A stretch of 64,000 nt of DNA from Hortaea werneckii (taxonomy: Eukaryota; Ascomycota; Dothideomycetes; Mycosphaerellales; Teratosphaeriaceae): positions 124,001 through 188,000 of the forward strand of contig JBAOKB010000170.1 of the NCBI GenBank assembly GCA_037044905.1, in the 5' to 3' direction. Shown piece after piece: positions 22,985 to 34,663 of the stretch. A program made the translations under genes and the position numbers. The notes under the pieces were generated by a model. That model did not search any database. It was given only the letters and a program-made list of their open reading frames with translations, and was not told the DNA's origin. The number at the start of each line of letters is the position of its first letter. Positions within the stretch are counted from its first letter, which is position 1.

Positions 22985-23221
22985 GGTTCAACTGGAACAC
23001 ATTTATTCCAGTCCCTGCGCTACCTCCTAGCTCCGAGATGCTCGGCTGGGGCCGCCGCCCCTGGCCGAAAGCCTGCATTCTTTGTCTCGATGGATGTCGG
23101 GCACATGTCGGGTAGCAAGACACCTGGCAGTCGCTGCACTAACACCATCGGGCGGTCAGGCGAAGTGCTTTTCTATCGCCCAAGAGAGGCTGTTAGTAGT
23201 GAGAGACAATGATTGTGCAGC

Positions 23222-26102
23222 ATGCCAAAAGTGCTGCGCTTTGCTGCCTGCTTTCTGTTGGTGGCGACCACAATCACCACGGGACAGCCGGATGAAGCAG
23301 TCACAGCATCACCTACGACAATAACTTCCACAACCACATCAACAATCACAGAGGCCGCAAGTCCGCCGGGACTCAGCTTTCCAAGCACTGCAACATGCAT
23401 CAGTCGGACCGTAAACTACATAACCCATACGCTTCCACAACAGTGCTTAAGGACTGGAAGAGGGGCAATTAACGCCACACAAAGTACTGGGCTTGATTCG
23501 ACGGAAGCGCAAACATCTCTATCATCGTCTCGAATGATTCACACAGATCACGAAGCACCTTCTGTTGGAACTGCAAGCGGAACTCCTCTGGCTGGACTGG
23601 ATTCCAGCAGCAGTGAGACGACGACCGCGCCAAGTGGATGGGTTGATCCAGACCACAACACACTAAGCAAAGATGTCCCAGCAGCGAACCCCTCTGCAGA
23701 CACAGAGAATGCTGTCGACGTACGAAAAGGGCCTGACCCGGAAGCCGATTCACCGCTCGACAACGCCAACTTCCTGTCTTTGAAGAATGGAAGAAACAAA
23801 ATCTGGCAAGAGCTGGCCAATCCTCAGAGCACCTAGCCAGAGCCCGGCAGCCAAATAGCGACCGTCAGCGGCCGGGAATAAACAATGTTCTTGACACGCT
23901 CGGCGATGAAGGTGAGATAGACATTGATTTTGCCGGCTTTGGCAGCCCGCGGCCCTCGGAGACCCAACAGGCATCCACTCAAGAAGCGGAGCTTAGTGCT
24001 GATGGATTGAGCACTCCTCCAAACAATGTTTTGCGCTCGAAGGATGCGGGCAAGACCTGCAAAGAACGTACGAACTACGCCTCTTTCGACTGTGCTGCGA
24101 CTGTGCTCAAGTCCAATCCCGAATGTAAACATGCTTCGTCGATCCTGGTCGAAAACAAAGACTCGTACCTTCTGAACCCATGCTCGACATCCAACAAGTT
24201 CTTGATCGTCGAACTATGCAATGAGATTCTTATCGACACCATTGTGCTTGCCAATTACGAGTTCTTTTCATCCATCTTTAGACAGGTTCGAATATCTGTA
24301 GCGGACCGCTATCCCGCCAAGGCAGAGAAATGGCTCGAGCTTGGCACGTTTGAAGCAAAGAATACTCGCGAGGTTCAAGCGTTCTTAATCCAACAACCGC
24401 TCATCTGGGCGCGGTATTTGAGAGTCGAGTTTCTGAGCCACTACGGCATGGAATACTACTGTCCCCTAAGCCTTCTGCGGGTGCACGGAACAACAATGAT
24501 GGAGGAGTTCCGACATCAAGAGGAACTTGCGAGAGGAGAGATTGATGAGAGCACTATGCAAATAGAGAGCGCCAGCACGCCCACGCACGTCACACAAGAA
24601 GCTCCTGCGTCCACGTATGAAACAGAGACGAGGACTTTGCTTGCTGTTCCAGAGAAGAGCAGTGAGATTTCGTCTGGGTCTGTTACCATGCTAGATTCAA
24701 CTACCGCGGCTGCTGCCCCTCCCAGTTCCCTGAGTCGATTTCCAGCCGAACTTCACCGCAAGTGTATGACTCTCCAACGCTACCTAAGGTAGATCATCAG
24801 ATGCTTGACGAAACCAGCAGCCATTCAACGGTCGATGGCATCAGCGGCAATACCCATATTTCCGTCACGTCGGCCTTGCCTACGTCGAATGAGTTTTCGG
24901 ACTTTCCTGCTGGATCTAAGCAGGATATGATGGACCAGACAGTATTCGAGCAGAGTGTCACTGGGCACGAAAGCTCGGCTCAGAGCAATGCATCAGAGAG
25001 TCTGAAGGTGGAGACGGAGACTGCAAGCACCACGACAACTGTGCCATCAAACCCTGACACGGCTTCGTCATCCTCCACAGAACTATATAGCGATGCCTCT
25101 GCAATCCAAAGCGGAGCTGAGAGCAAAGCTGCCAACAACACAAGTACCAACTCCACCGCACCATCAGCGAACTCCACCCGCACTTCGCCGACCGTGGGAT
25201 CGCAACCACCGCAGCCATCTACCCAAGAATCCTTCTTCAAGTCCATCCACAAGCGTCTCCAGCAGCTCGAGTCCAACTCCACGCTCAGCCTGCAGTACAT
25301 CGAAGAGCAATCCCGCATCCTCCGCGATGCCTTCCAGAAGGTGGAGAAGCGGCAGATCAGCGGTACAACCACATTCCTAGCCAACCTCAACGACACAGTC
25401 ATGGCGGAACTTCACGGCTTCAGACAGTCGTACGATCAACTATGGCAGAGCACTGTCATCGAGCTGGAAGGGCAGAGGGAGGCCTATCAGCGCGAAATGC
25501 TGGCGCTGAGCACGCGCTTAAGCCTGGTGGCGGAAGAACTCGTCTGGCAGAAGAGGATGGGGATCGTACAGTCGACTCTGCTGCTGCTCTGCCTGGGTCT
25601 GGTCCTCTTCGGTAGACAGGGGCATACGGGTGGACTGGAAGTCCCGTTAGCACAGCAGCTTATGCTGAAATCGCAGGCAGCGCTACGAAGTGGTTGGGAG
25701 AGCGAAGAGCCTAATAGTCCGTCTTCTCCGATCAACCGCTCGCCAGTGAGCTTGTTCAGAAGGAAGCTGTGGCGACCGAGTTCGGAGCCCGTTCCATCGA
25801 CTGGGTCGCCAGGCGATGGGGAGGTCGTGGGAGATCCTGCTACTGACAGCAGACCCGGTACGAGGGATGGAACGGACTTGGACGTCCGTGTGCAGCCGCC
25901 GACTCCAAGCATGAATGATGGGCTGGATCAAGGAGCAGAGAACCAAGAGATCAATGAGGAGGATGACGATGACGACGATGACCAGCTTTACGAAGACGTC
26001 CTGATGACGCAGAGCGGACCTGCCACACCGAATGGGACGGGTGCAGGGTTGAAAAGACCGCTGTATGACACTGCCGTGAATCCCCCAGATGTAAATTATT
26101 AG
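23222..26102 (+). CDS. SLP1: SLP1-type SUN-domain membrane protein, two frame breaks
   Basis: ER/nuclear-envelope protein of the Slp1 (Sad1/UNC-like) group, which in yeast works with Emp65 to protect soluble proteins from degradation. It starts with a signal peptide (MPKVLRFAACFLLVATTITTG). A long threonine/serine-rich lumenal stretch leads to the group's motif SFEEWKKQNL at about 23780. The SUN domain (about 24050-24510) reads NYASFDCAATVLKSNPECK, ILVENKDSYLLNPCS, VELCNEILIDTIVLANYEFF and RYLRVEFLSHYGMEYYCPLS. Then come a second serine-rich stretch, a coiled coil (25240-25540), one membrane segment (STLLLLCLGLVLFG, about 25573-25614) and an acidic tail. One T is missing at 23779-23781 and one base at about 24751. 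Correcting both gives about 960 residues. Confidence 0.85.
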
Positions 26103-26589
26103 CATGTACCATAAGAAGCACGTTCTTGCAAGGAGCAGCTCATGTCAGAAGTATCGGCAGTTGAACATATCAAGCGCTCCGTTGTGACCATCGCGGTCAA
26201 ACAACAAACCCATGACATCTAGGACGGTGAAAGTATTGTGCATGTAGTGGGCGTTTGGACATGTATTGTTTTTTGACTTTCTCGAAGCGCCAGCTACGCA
26301 GCATGAGTTTCGTGCAGAGTGAAATAAAAGAAGGCAGGCAAGCAAAAGGATCATTTCGCCGTGGCCATGACTTCCGATTGCTACATCCCCATGTCGCTTC
26401 AAACGCCAGTCTGCCAGCATGCTGTCCGCTTCCTCTCCCGTGAGCCTGAAACCGTCCGACCTCTTAGGGAGTCATCGCTGTGCTACCAGACCACAAACAG
26501 ATGGTCAATCTGCTCGGAACACCCTGCGCTACGTCGCTCCTCGCTGCACTGTCGCCCTCCGCCGCGTCGTATGCTCGTCGATGGGTTGT
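26103..26589. other. Convergent spacer SLP1-like - eL33
   Basis: 487 bases between convergent stop codons; no gene seen. Confidence 0.6.
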
Positions 26590-27225
26590 CTATATCGAGG
26601 ATGGGTAGAGCATGACGCGCACCATACCGCCCAAGCTCTTCGGGGGGAGGTTGTGCTTGAAGTGCGCCCTCACCACGCCAGAGTTGCCTAGAAAAGATGT
26701 CATGTCAGCGTCTGTACTATTCGCAGGACCTTCTCGCCTCGCCCATCTTTTCCTTGGCCTTTCTCGATCCTCACCACTCCCCTCCTACCGTCCCTATCTC
26801 TCTCCTAAGAGTGGATGTTGCGGATATATCTTACCGTGTGGCCTTGCGACCTTGCCCCAGATGACACGGATCTTGGTGCCACGGATCTCCTTCTTGCCCC
26901 GGTACACGTATGCGATCCTCTTGCCGAGGTAGAAGTGGGCGGCCTGGGGGTCATCGACGCCCTCGATCTTGATGAGGGAGGTGGATGGGCGGAGGGTGTG
27001 CTTGCCACGCTTGAAGGCAACGTGCTTGCCCTTGACATAACTAACAAGCCAGGCGTATTAGTACGGTCTCTTGCTATATTTCCCAAGGCATCTCATGTCT
27101 GCACTGTGCGGGCGGATAGGTGTCTATCCTTCATGATAGGCAATGCTGGGTGGGTAGGGGAATCTCGCGTACAGTCTGTGGCCGTTGTTGTTCGTTCTCG
27201 GCTCGCTGGCAGTCGGCGCGACCAT
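26590..27225 (-). CDS. RPL33: 60S ribosomal protein eL33 (L35Ae family)
   Basis: Structural protein of the large ribosomal subunit. Three exons at 27225-27173, 27040-26835 and 26687-26590 join to 118 residues. The second exon starts inside the conserved GHRLYVKGKH, so the first intron (132 bases) splits the leucine codon of GHRLY. The rest reads KHTLRPSTSLIKIEGVDDP, AAHFYLGKRIAYVYRG, GTKIRVIWGKVARPHGNSGV and the end MLYPSSI, all typical. The N-terminal MVAPTASEPRTNNN is about nine residues longer than the usual 109-residue protein. All donors and acceptors are GT-AG and phases match. No frame break. Confidence 0.95.
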
Positions 27226-28063
27226 GTTGGCGGTATTGGGCGAGTCGTCAAGGTCCGGTGTGAAGGGGGTCGTCGGCCGGGTCGTTTGGTGTCGTCGTCG
27301 CTGCCAGCCAGGACTTGGACTTCCGCGATGCTGCGGCCACTGTCGAATTGTGTGTCTTGGCGCGCACGGACCATTCTAGGTTCCTCCCATCCACCAACTG
27401 CAAGGTGACCGGCTGTCGGAGGTCCAAGGCCCGGAGTGCCGATGGCCGGTGGGCTTATCGCTCGGCTCGCTTGGGCGAGATAAGAGACCTCCACTCGTGG
27501 CGAGCCTCACGCCGTGTGACCATGTCCTGTGCAACTGTGTGTACATTATCGTGTGTTGCATCGCTTCTGCAGGTACAGGAGGACATCGCAGCCTGAGTCT
27601 TGCTACCAACGCTCGTCGTGGAGTCATGATCTATTCCACATACCATCCATCCGTCCATACCTCCCTAGGTAGACCATGTATTTGCTACCACCGTGAGAAC
27701 CCCAGCCGTTCTCGCTCGGACTCGCACTTGCGCTTCTGCCTGTACTGCTGTAGGAGACCGTTACCTGACCAGCTGGAGGCTATCACCCTATGACGCCTGC
27801 TGGATTGTTGTGTCAGCGCAACAGCTGTTTCTGCCCTTCCCTTTTCCACGTGCCCACCCTTTCACATCCCACTGCTCAGCGCCGTTGCACGCATCAGCTG
27901 CTCTCCTGATCCCTTGCTAAAATTGAAAATGAATGGATAGTCCCGGTCTTCGCTCAGGCGACTCTCTCTCGCTTCACGCGTCCATCACCGAACCCAGTGC
28001 CAAAGTGGCACCGCTCACCTCGATCTGTACACCAGACGCACCCGGCACGCACACTTCGCGACG
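27226..28063. promoter_or_regulatory. Divergent upstream region of eL33 and the acyltransferase
   Basis: 838 bases between two start codons on opposite strands. It must contain a strong ribosomal-protein promoter. The 27640-27920 part is pyrimidine-rich on the plus strand. I see no further gene. Confidence 0.45.
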
Positions 28064-29425
28064 ATGACGCCCCAGACGAACACCGAAGGCGTGACCCAAC
28101 GGAAGTCTGCCTCCAACACCGCCGAGCCGAATGGCCATCCTGATTCCCGTCCCGCCGACGAACATATCCCTTCAGCTTCCCAGACGGAATGGCAGGCGTG
28201 GATGGGCTCTGGCCCACTTCCCTCCGACCCTGCTGCCCAGACCCTAGGTGCACCGAAGCATGGTAACGCCATGCAGGCCCTGCGCAGCATCGCGTTCGGC
28301 ATTTACTTCCTGTCTTCCTGTCTCTTCATCCACGGCGCTCAGCTTCTCGGCGCACCGCTGTACCTCGTCAACAAGGATTGGTACTACGCTTGGATGGCCT
28401 TGACGAAGCAGTATTTCGGCCTCCTCGTCACGACCATGACGGCATGGTGGTCACCCACAACTATCCGAATGAGTGGGGACAAATCGATGGCCGGCTTGAT
28501 CAAACAGGGCAGCGACGGCCTCCTACAGATGGAGCTCGGTGAACGCGCAGTCTTAATGGCCAACCATCAGATCTACACCGACTGGTTGTATCTCTGGTGG
28601 ATTGCCTACACCAATGCTCCTCCCACACACGGTCACATTTACATCATCCTGAAGGAGTCCCTCAAGTACGTTCCGCTGATAGGGCCGGCGATGATGTTCT
28701 ATGGCTTCATATTCATGGCACGCAAGTGGGCGAAGGACCAGGAACGCATGCGGTACCGAATCCAGAAACTCAGCACACAGCACAGCGGTCCCATGTCTGG
28801 CAAAGAAGGAGGAAGCACCTTGGATCCCATGTGGCTCCTCATCTTTCCCGAAGGCACCAACATTAGCGGCAATACACGCCAAGGGTCGCGAAAATTCAGC
28901 GAGAAAAGCGGAATCCCTGATATGCGACACCAGCTTCTTCCTCGCAGCACAGGTCTGCAGTTCTGCCTTCAGGAACTTCACGGTACGGTCGAGTATCTTT
29001 ACGACTGCACGATTGGTTACGAAGGCATTCCAACTGGCACCTATGGGCAAGACATTTTCACGCTGCGCTCTGTCTACTTCCAGGGCCGCCCGCCCAAGTC
29101 CGTCAATATGCACTGGCGACGCTACAAAGTCTCCGAAATACCTGTGGACGACAAGGAAGCGATGAGCCAGTGGGTCCTGCAGCGATGGCGAGAGAAGGAT
29201 GAGTTGCTCGAGACGTTCAACAAGACTGGCAAGTTCCCAGGAGACAAGGAGGCGGTACTGATCGAAGGTGCACCTCAGGAGAAGGAGTGGAAGACTGCAT
29301 ACATCAATACTGAAGTGAAACCAAAGACCTCTGGGGAGTTTTTGCAGCTATTTATGCCCGTGACCGCTGCTGCGCTGGTTGGAAGAGTCTGTGTTCAAGC
29401 GTTTGATTTGGCATTCGGGAAATAG
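28064..29425 (+). CDS. Lysophospholipid acyltransferase (PlsC/LCLAT family)
   Basis: Membrane acyltransferase that adds a fatty acid to a lysophospholipid; the family includes yeast Cst26/Psi1 and vertebrate lysocardiolipin acyltransferases. One intact exon of 453 residues. The catalytic NHX4D motif is NHQIYTDW at residues 167-174. The second conserved block is FPEGTN at residues 261-266, just after a hydrophobic WLLI stretch. A membrane segment lies at about residues 74-100 (IAFGIYFLSSCLFIHGAQLL), another at about 203-220 and a last at about 427-445. The first 65 residues are polar and look disordered. Acyl-chain and head-group preference cannot be read from the sequence. Confidence 0.9.
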   Translation: MTPQTNTEGVTQRKSASNTAEPNGHPDSRPADEHIPSASQTEWQAWMGSGPLPSDPAAQTLGAPKHGNAMQALRSIAFGIYFLSSCLFIHGAQLLGAPLYLVNKDWYYAWMALTKQYFGLLVTTMTAWWSPTTIRMSGDKSMAGLIKQGSDGLLQMELGERAVLMANHQIYTDWLYLWWIAYTNAPPTHGHIYIILKESLKYVPLIGPAMMFYGFIFMARKWAKDQERMRYRIQKLSTQHSGPMSGKEGGSTLDPMWLLIFPEGTNISGNTRQGSRKFSEKSGIPDMRHQLLPRSTGLQFCLQELHGTVEYLYDCTIGYEGIPTGTYGQDIFTLRSVYFQGRPPKSVNMHWRRYKVSEIPVDDKEAMSQWVLQRWREKDELLETFNKTGKFPGDKEAVLIEGAPQEKEWKTAYINTEVKPKTSGEFLQLFMPVTAAALVGRVCVQAFDLAFGK

Positions 29426-29922
29426 AAGCTGCACTTCTTAGGCTACCCTGGGACATTTCATCTGATATTAGGAGACGAGCAATCGCAGACGGTGAGCTAA
29501 TGGAGCCTGAGGTATTGTTGCTATCCCTGGTAAGCATGGAGAACACATATCTGGCTACCTGCTTGGAGGAGATACTGGTAAAATGATTTGACGAAGGATA
29601 CCCCCTTAGAACGTTGGCTAAGTCACTTGACTTAGAGAGCATACAGCATTTTGTACAGCAGTACTGCCTGAGTTACCGGTGATCTCTGCTCGGAAATGTT
29701 CACATCGCGTCACTCCACGTCACATCACGTGTTTTCGAAGCGAGACGCGTTGTAACACCTGACGTCATTGTTGATGTGTGGCAGACGGAATCGCGATTGA
29801 ACCGCGCTCTTCCCATCCCTCTTGAATGCCTCCGAGCCCCATTTTGTTGATTCCCCATTTTGTTGATTAATCCTACATCTATTTGCTCTCAAGTACGGGC
29901 CTATATTGTGCTCTCTTCAAAC
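29426..29922. other. Intergenic with a 16-base tandem duplication
   Basis: No gene seen. The unit CCCCATTTTGTTGATT occurs twice in tandem at 29837-29868, just upstream of the possible first exon of the next gene. Confidence 0.5.
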
Positions 29923-31260
29923 ATGGGACCAACCCTTCATATCGGGCTTACAGAGAGCCCGATCGCTCCAGAAATCCCTACAACGGAGAATGGCACCCAA
30001 CTCGGAGAGCCAACTTATCTTCGTGATAGCTTCTTCAACTCGACTTACACCACAGGTGATGAGGAAACAAGAAATCATGCTCCCACGATGGTCCACAGGA
30101 ATGAGCGAAGCTCTGTGCCAGCATATGAATGCCCCTAAAGCTATGGCCAGCATGTCCGTCACGGTGTCGAGGTCGCGTATAAGCTGTTTGACCTCGGTGG
30201 CGGCTATGCGGAAGAGTCGACAAAAGCTGCTATCATTACGGAGGAGGTAAGGCAGCAAAAACTGAAAAACGACACCGACGATGGAAGGATCAAGATCATT
30301 TCCCCTGCCGAAGAAACTTTGCGAGCAATGATACTTGCAGTATATAATCTTGTGGCGGGGAAGGCAAGGAACCAAGATGTTAATGACTTTGGACATGGCA
30401 TTGGTCTAACAAATCATGAGACGCTACGTGAAGCAGCGCAATTCCTGGACGAGTGGTATACTAAACATGCGAACGGCGCTCCGTTGCGCAGCCCGCCAGT
30501 CGAAAGGACCATAGAGCTGTTTCACGACTTCCAGGACCGCTGGGTAATCCCAGCACTGCAGCGTGACATGTGGTTCACCAAAGTTCCGGAGAAATACAGG
30601 CGTGAGCCTTTGAAGGAGACAGACGGCAACAAGCAAACTCCCAAGCGGGGCACCAAACGATCCAGCACCGACGGCAAGTCCGGGGAGGAACCCAACAGTA
30701 AGACGCCCAAGAAGAACGGCGGTAAAGAAAAGCCAGACCCAAACCACGTCTACACCGCCTCGGAACTATCAGACATCCACCTCGAAGGCGAAGAGACCGA
30801 AGAAACGCCCATCTTCGAGATGTGCAACGACATCCGGCGCCACCTGAACGACACCCTCAAACACACAACCCAAGCCAACCTGGCCCGGCAACTCGACGCC
30901 CTCTGCCCCGAAAGCAACGTAAGCGTCCGCCATCTCAAGAAACTGCTCGAGTTCAAAGGCGTCCAAGCCGGAGCGCACTCGCCCGCCTTCTACGCCGCCT
31001 ACGTCTACTACGAAAAGATCCGCATCCGACGGAATAAGAACAAGGGCAAGAAGCGGCAGACGATGGAGGAGATCTGGGGCGGCAAGCGGCTGAACTCGGC
31101 CTTTTTGACCTGGCATTCCAAGGGGAGCCGGTTGGGTGGCTTCCCTCGCGAGGGCCAACATAAGGCCGCCATGTTTATGGTTAAAGGGGATCACTGGTCG
31201 ATGAACCAGTATGGGCAGTGTGTTCTCACGCGGAGCGATGGACGTGTGGAGGTCGATTGA
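29923..31260 (+). CDS. Hypothetical protein with a C-terminal DUF7726-like domain
   Basis: I do not recognise a function. From 30139 the frame is open to the stop at 31260; the first ATG after that is at 30328, giving 310 residues. The last 120 residues (EMCNDIRRHLNDTLK, NLARQL, VSVRHLKKLLEFKG, HSPAFYAAYVYYEKIR, EEIWGGKRLN) resemble the DUF7726 domain of many fungal proteins of unknown role. A lysine-rich linker (TPKRGTKRSSTDGKS, KTPKKNGGKEKPDP) suggests a nuclear or nucleic-acid-binding protein. Upstream, the same frame is open from the ATG at 29923 but is interrupted by a single TAA at 30136-30138. The gene may therefore be longer, with the stop being an intron, an error or a true nonsense change. 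Confidence 0.55.
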
Positions 31261-31688
31261 ATTGTGATGGTCGTGTGAGGTTTTCGGATTTTTGTCTTTC
31301 TTTCGTGATTGTCTTTTTATCTGTCAAGGTAAAGAAATACGACGTGCAGCTGTATGATTAAGTGGGAGTCTTGCGGGGGGGTTGGCATTATTTCGGCACT
31401 GTGTATTTCTAGACCAATTGCGCCATGACCCCAATCCCGTCCTCATGCCGCCTTGCGTCTCAGTGCAACTCCATCAGGGAGAATCGCACTCTGGTGTACC
31501 TAGTGTCATTACTATGTCTAACTGCACCGCTTAACGCGTCGTCAAGCGCTGAACATCTGCAGCGTATGTTGGACGGAATGATGCGATGGAAATTGGAGAG
31601 GACGATGTCGGAAGCTACAAGGTGTAATTCATCAGAAATATTGGAATGCATTGGTTCCGAGACCATGTAATCGAAAATTACACTACTT
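31261..31688. other. Convergent spacer DUF7726-like gene - derlin
   Basis: 428 bases between convergent stop codons; no gene seen. Confidence 0.55.
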
Positions 31689-32873
31689 TCACTCTCCACC
31701 TAGCCTCCTGCCTTGACCTCTCGCCGCCCAGGAACCACCTGCACCCCCGAAGCCGCTCGTCCATCCACCACCAGCTCCAGTCTGCTGCTGAGGCACGTTC
31801 TGAGGCCGTCCAGCAAAGGCAGTCCCGAAAGATCGTTGCTGCGCTGAGCCTGTTGGCTGGATGAACCACTTCTGCACAAACTGCGGTGTGTTGATATACT
31901 TTCGGCCGCCGCCATACTCTGGCCAATACTTGGCGAAGAAGTCGTATGCATGGGCAGCAACAAGACCAGTAGCCTGTAGGATGGCTGCCTCTGGCGAGCT
32001 CATGACAAAGGTCATAGCGAGCATGGCGTACGGCAGCCACTTGGCGGAGAATGTGACTATGAAGTAACTAAGTTGTGCATTGGGGTTTTCTTGGGCAAAC
32101 GTATAGGCCAAGGCCAGCGTCAACGGGCTCAGCAGCATGACACCCTGAAGGTAAACACCACCGAGGATCTACTCTGCCGTCAGCGAGTGAACGCGACGCA
32201 GACGAATAGAAAAGCGATTGGAAATGATGCGGTATGTAGGGTCCAAAAACCACCGTCAAGCCAAAGTCAGGGCAGACAGTTCTCTCAATGTGGCATCCCA
32301 CCATGTCTACGCTCCACGAACACCCTTTAAGGATTTGCGAATGATGGATGCCGCGCAGCGCAGAGGTAATCTTCCTCGATTCCAGGAACCGTGATAGCTA
32401 TTGTAGGCTAGACGGGCAGATATTCGAGGTTTGCGGTGAAAAAAAGGAAAGGGAAGAAAGGAAAAGGTGGCGAGCTTCTTGGTCCCCAAACTTACCAGGA
32501 TCACGAATGCCACGAAGATCAAGTACACGAAGAAGTCGCCTGGACCGGTGAACCGCGCCGCTTGCATCTCAAGCTGGCTTCCGTAGGTGTAGAGGAAGTA
32601 CGGATCCATGATCAGGCCGAACTTTGGTCCGGTCAGGACGAACGTGGTGACGATGCGCCATAACTGGGGCACTTCACGGATGGTGAAAACTTTGTAGCCA
32701 AGGAAGACGATGTAGTATGGATCAATGAAACCCATCCATGTCGGCACTGAGAGCAGCACAGCCGCTGCTGTAATGGTTCTACATCAGTATCAGAGGCTGC
32801 TGTCGCGTATAAAATAGGATCGAGCTTACCTTGAGACAGGCGGAGCTGCCCAAAACATGTCGGTTGCAGACAT
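31689..32873 (-). CDS. Derlin (DER1 family), ER-associated degradation
   Basis: Multi-pass ER membrane protein that helps move misfolded proteins to the cytosol for degradation. Exons: 32873-32830 (MSATDMFWAAPPVSR), 32778-32496 and 32168-31689, about 268 residues. The derlin signatures are present: PPVSRTITA, FGLIMDPYFLYTYGSQLE, RFTGPGDFFVYLIF, and LVAAHAYDFFAKYWPEYGGG followed by TPQFVQKWF. The C-terminal tail is glycine-rich (GAGGGWTSGFGGAGG). Joining exon 2 (FVAFVIL) directly to exon 3 (ILGGVYLQ) leaves about four to five residues fewer than other derlins at this point. The 327-base intron between them may therefore hide a microexon. Downstream it meets the UFD1/CDC48 route, whose UFD1 gene is also in this window. 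It is divergent from LYS9. Confidence 0.85.
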
Positions 32874-33203
32874 GATGCTGGATGCTTACTACTTTGTAGC
32901 TGTGTACTCAAGTACCCACGGAGAGGGTATGATGAGAAAGGAGATAGGAAGCGTTTGCAAGCGTGATGAAGGTGGAAAGGACAGATTTCTGCGGCGTTCG
33001 GTGGAGCCATCCTGAGGCATGAACCAGCCCAGCTGGGCAAGCCCGAGCGCACCCGAGCCAATGCTGCCCGTCATCGGAGTTGATCAAAAATTGATGGGAC
33101 GACGCTCGGCGTTGACTGTTTGCCAGAGACGTTGTCATTGCCACCGTCTGACTTACGTATCAACAAGACAGGCATTGGAAATTGAACACTGCAAGCCATC
33201 AGA
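32874..33203. promoter_or_regulatory. Divergent promoter of derlin and LYS9
   Basis: 330 bases between the two start codons. A CCAAT pentamer lies at 33058-33062. No clear Gcn4/CpcA site is seen despite the lysine-synthesis gene. Confidence 0.45.
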
Positions 33204-34663
33204 ATGGACTCGATCATCCCCAGCAGCCTCAAGGGCTCCTCCAAGTACGTCACTCCAATCAGTGAGCCAACCGACCAACCAACCAACCACGCACTGACCT
33301 TCCAAGCAGGAGCGTGCTGCTTCTTGGTGCTGGCTTCGTCACGAGGCCAACAGCAGTCGAGTTGGACAAGGCTGGTGTCAACGTGACCGTAGCATGCCGT
33401 ACCCTTGAGAGCGCAAAGAAGCTGTGCGAGGGTCTGAAGCATGCAAACGCCATCTCATTGAACGTCTCCGACAAGGACGCTCTGGAGAAGGAGATCAGCA
33501 AGGTCCAGCTGGTCATCTCGCTCATCCCCTACACCTTCCACGCCCAGGTCATCAGGGCCGCCATCAACCAGAAGAGGCATGTCGTCACTACATCCTACGT
33601 CTCTGACGCCATGATGGCTCTCAACCAGGAGGCCAAGGATGCCGGCATTACCGTCTTCAACGAGATCGGACTTGACCCAGGTATTGACCACCTGTACGCC
33701 GTCAAGACCATTGACGAGGTCCACAACGAGGGTGGCAAGATCATCAGCTTCTGGTCTTACTGCGGTGGTCTCCCGGCCCCCGAGAACTCCGACAACCCGC
33801 TCGGCTACAAGTTCTCCTGGTCTCCTCGTGGTGTGTTGCTGGCTGCTCGTAACACTGCTCAGTTCTACAAGGACGGCAAGAAGGAGACCATCCCCGGCGA
33901 GAAGCTGATGAGCAGCGCGAGGCCCTACCACATCTACCCTGGCTACGCCTTCGAGGCTTACCCGAACCGTGACAGCACTCCTTTCCGCGAGCGCTACAAC
34001 ATCCCTGAAGCCCAGAACCTCGTCAGAGGTACCCTGCGCTACCAGGGCAACCCGGCCTTCATCCAGACCCTGAGGGACCTCGGTATGCTCAGCGAGGAGG
34101 AGCAGGACTTCTTGAAGCCGACGGCCCAGCCTGTCCCATCGTGGAAGGAGGCCTTTGCCAAGATCGTCGGTGCCACCGGCAACTCTGAGCAGGACCTCGT
34201 CTGGGCCGTTAGCTCCAAGACCAAGTTCGCCAACAACGACGAGAAGGACCGCATCGTTGCCGGTCTGCGCTGGTTCGGCCTCTTCTCCGACGCGCAGATC
34301 GAGCCGCGTGGCAACCCGCTCGACTGCCTCTGCGCCGCCATGGAGGGCAAGATGCAGTACGAGAAGGGCGAGCGCGATTTCGTCATGCTGCAGCACAAGT
34401 TCGAGATCGAGTGGGCCAACGGCAAGCGCGAGATGCGCACCAGCACGCTGTGCGACTACGGCGAGCCGGAGGGCAGCGGTGGCTACAGCGCCATGGCCAG
34501 GCTGGTCGGTGTCCCCTGCGCTGTCGCCGTGCTTATGGTCTTGGACGGCGAGATCAAGGACAAGGGTGTCCTGGCCCCAGTGACGGGAGACATCTCCGAG
34601 CCCATCAGGAAGAAGCTGCAGAAGGACTACGGCATTGAGATGAAGGAGAAGACTTTGGCGTAA
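33204..34663 (+). CDS. LYS9: Saccharopine dehydrogenase (NADP+, L-glutamate-forming)
   Basis: Penultimate enzyme of the fungal alpha-aminoadipate lysine pathway; it forms saccharopine from aminoadipate semialdehyde and glutamate. Two exons: 33204-33244 (MDSIIPSSLKGSSK) and 33310-34663, total 464 residues. The Rossmann dinucleotide loop VLLLGAGFVTRP follows the 65-base intron. Conserved blocks include NEIGLDPGIDHLYAVKTIDE, SYCGGLPAPENSDNPLGYKFSWSP and DYGEPEGSGGYSAMARLVG. It is intact. Codon use is strongly biased to C/G-ending codons compared with its neighbours, which fits high expression. A CCAATCAG lies inside the intron at about 33251-33258. Confidence 0.96.

Noticed and set aside
29917..30396. 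A minus-strand open frame of 159 codons with hydrophobic stretches
   Set aside because: It lies antisense to the frame that continues into the DUF7726-like domain, which has the better coding character.
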